Source: Nostoc sp. KVJ3
GTDB lineage: Bacteria > Cyanobacteriota > Cyanobacteriia > Cyanobacteriales > Nostocaceae
Direction: 5' to 3'
DNA: 64,000 bases
Assembly: GCF_026127265.1 (NCBI RefSeq)
Contig: NZ_WWFG01000002.1
Span: 1,054,001-1,118,000 of the forward strand
This document shows positions 62,978-64,000 of the stretch, piece by piece. Position numbers and translations under genes: made by a program. Below the pieces are notes generated by a model that was given only the letters and a program-made list of their open reading frames with translations, ran no database searches and was not told the origin of the DNA. Within the stretch, counting starts at the first letter, position 1. Each line of letters opens with the position of its first letter.

Positions 62978-64000
62978 ATGAATCACCAGCGTGCGAATAC
63001 TCTCAAAGCTGCATTTCAAGTTTGTAATGTTGAACCGCTAGAGGGTGAAGAGATGGAGCGCTACTATGTTGATTTATCAGCAGTTCGCAAAACTTCAGCA
63101 ATTGAAGAAGTTAGTCAAATTTTAGACTTTCAAGAACCCACAGATTTCCGCACAATTTTGTTTACCGGACATCGCGGCTGTGGCAAAAGTACGGAGTTAA
63201 AACGCATTCAGAAGCAATGGGAAAAACAATACCACGTAATTTATTTGGAAGTTAACGAAGAAACCGATATTAATGATGCTCGTTATACAGACTTATATTT
63301 AATTGTCATCAAACAAGTAGAATTTGAGTTGCGTAAGTTAGGTTTAAAATTTGATGCTCAACTTTTGGAAAACTTTGAATCTTGGTTTAAAGATATTACG
63401 AAAGAAACCGAGGAAACTGTGGAAAAATCTGTCAGTATTCAGGGAGAAGCGACTCTCAAACCAGAGGCTCCATTTATTGCGAAATTGATGGTCAAATTAC
63501 TGGCACAAATTAAAGGATCTGATAAACAAAAAACTACCATTCGCCAAACTTTAGAAAAAGACTTATCACGTCTGAAGGCAGATATTAACCTTTTATTGGG
63601 AGATGCTTACGTTAAACTCCGAAAAAAATTCCCTCAATATAAGGGTTTATTGATTATTTTTGACAACATGGATCGTGTACCACCGACGATTGCAGAACAT
63701 TTATTTTTTGATTATGCGCCTCAATTACAAGAACTAGATTGCACGATAATTTATACAGTGCCAATTTCTGTACTTTGTTCGCCTAAAAACCCACTCAATC
63801 AGTTTGATGGGAATCCTCATATTGTGCCAATGGTGAATATTTATGAATTGGAACGCGATCGCTGCGATTTAAACTACAATCAAACGGGACTAGAAGCAGT
63901 TGCTAGCCTCATTGAAAAGCGGGTAGATATTGATGCTATATTTGAATCTGGCCAGGAATTGCTAGATTTAGCAAAAGCCAGTGGAGGACATGTCCGCCAA
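62978..64000 (+). CDS. AAA/STAND-type P-loop ATPase (cut by window edge)
   Basis: 341 codons from ATG 62978 to the window end without a stop. 'ILFTGHRGCGKSTELKRIQK' is a P-loop at about residues 60-79, 'GLLIIFDNMDRVPP' a Walker B strand near 224. An internal helical insertion lies between (about 115-200, 'ITKETEETVEKSVSIQGEAT'). It resembles AAA_22/STAND ATPases common in cyanobacteria, often followed by a variable effector or sensor region that here lies beyond the edge. No ribosome site is strong; the start is chosen as the first ATG in frame. Confidence 0.8.
   Translation, partial: MNHQRANTLKAAFQVCNVEPLEGEEMERYYVDLSAVRKTSAIEEVSQILDFQEPTDFRTILFTGHRGCGKSTELKRIQKQWEKQYHVIYLEVNEETDINDARYTDLYLIVIKQVEFELRKLGLKFDAQLLENFESWFKDITKETEETVEKSVSIQGEATLKPEAPFIAKLMVKLLAQIKGSDKQKTTIRQTLEKDLSRLKADINLLLGDAYVKLRKKFPQYKGLLIIFDNMDRVPPTIAEHLFFDYAPQLQELDCTIIYTVPISVLCSPKNPLNQFDGNPHIVPMVNIYELERDRCDLNYNQTGLEAVASLIEKRVDIDAIFESGQELLDLAKASGGHVRQ

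Noticed and set aside
62780..63019. 79-residue reverse frame overlapping the ATPase start
   Set aside because: It overlaps a well-supported gene on the other strand and has no family resemblance.

Overview
The window looks like chromosome of a filamentous, heterocystous (Nostoc/Anabaena-type) cyanobacterium. The evidence is the very frequent HIP1 octamer GCGATCGC, heptameric short tandem repeats between genes (TTTTGGA runs, 'GCCCAAT'/'GGGGAAGCA' runs), a ferrochelatase with a C-terminal chlorophyll-binding-like tail, a free-standing high-light-inducible protein, a magnesium-chelatase H subunit, an SLH-OprB porin, a deoxyhypusine-synthase-like SpeY protein, and a long CRISPR array with a typical cyanobacterial repeat. 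The species cannot be fixed from the sequence.

Layout. 1-700: DJ-1/PfpI (cut by the window edge) and a carboxymuconolactone-decarboxylase-family protein. 2398-3536: a heme-oxygenase-like diiron (HDO) candidate enzyme followed by a very acidic 59-residue peptide gene. 4070-7600: a giant HTH/NB-ARC/14xWD40 STAND protein. 8176-10165: LtrA and a tandem ribbon-helix-helix protein. 11046-15900: two alpha-glucan/glycoside hydrolases (GH63-like, glycogen-debranching type). 16141-17878: a short-chain dehydrogenase and an aquaporin-like channel with altered NPA boxes. 18342-23010: an HLIP gene, a small hypothetical gene, a leader and a CRISPR array of 51 repeats and 50 spacers with no cas gene in the window. 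23059-30980: DUF29, a methyltransferase, hemH, DUF4126, a TPR protein, a fused SUMT-HemD and coaE. 31485-34692: a degraded patch with a UspA gene, an antitoxin with a dead RelE toxin, and IS66 and IS701 remnants. 34726-39933: ChlH and an amidase. 40066-46511: a candidate ncRNA, a small hypothetical gene, tRNA-Phe, and a zinc-uptake locus znuA-znuC-znuB divergent from a porin with Zur-like boxes between them. 46576-52782: small conserved genes, a 21-bp minisatellite and ileS. 53150-62362: histidine decarboxylase, a permease-PAS-GGDEF-EAL protein, a ParA-type ATPase, SpeY and a class III cyclase. 62978-end: an AAA/STAND ATPase cut by the window edge.

The most striking non-gene content is a dense population of small palindromic and terminal-inverted-repeat elements. 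At least three copies have clean target duplications of 9-10 bp. One 57-bp palindrome sits in frame inside chlH and encodes 19 residues of the protein. Tetrapyrrole genes (hemH, cobA-hemD, chlH) are scattered rather than in one operon.

The best candidates for undescribed biology are the HDO enzyme/small peptide pair, the permease-c-di-GMP fusion next to histidine decarboxylase, and the protein-coding palindrome in chlH. All functional calls come from reading the sequence and remembered family motifs; no database search was run.
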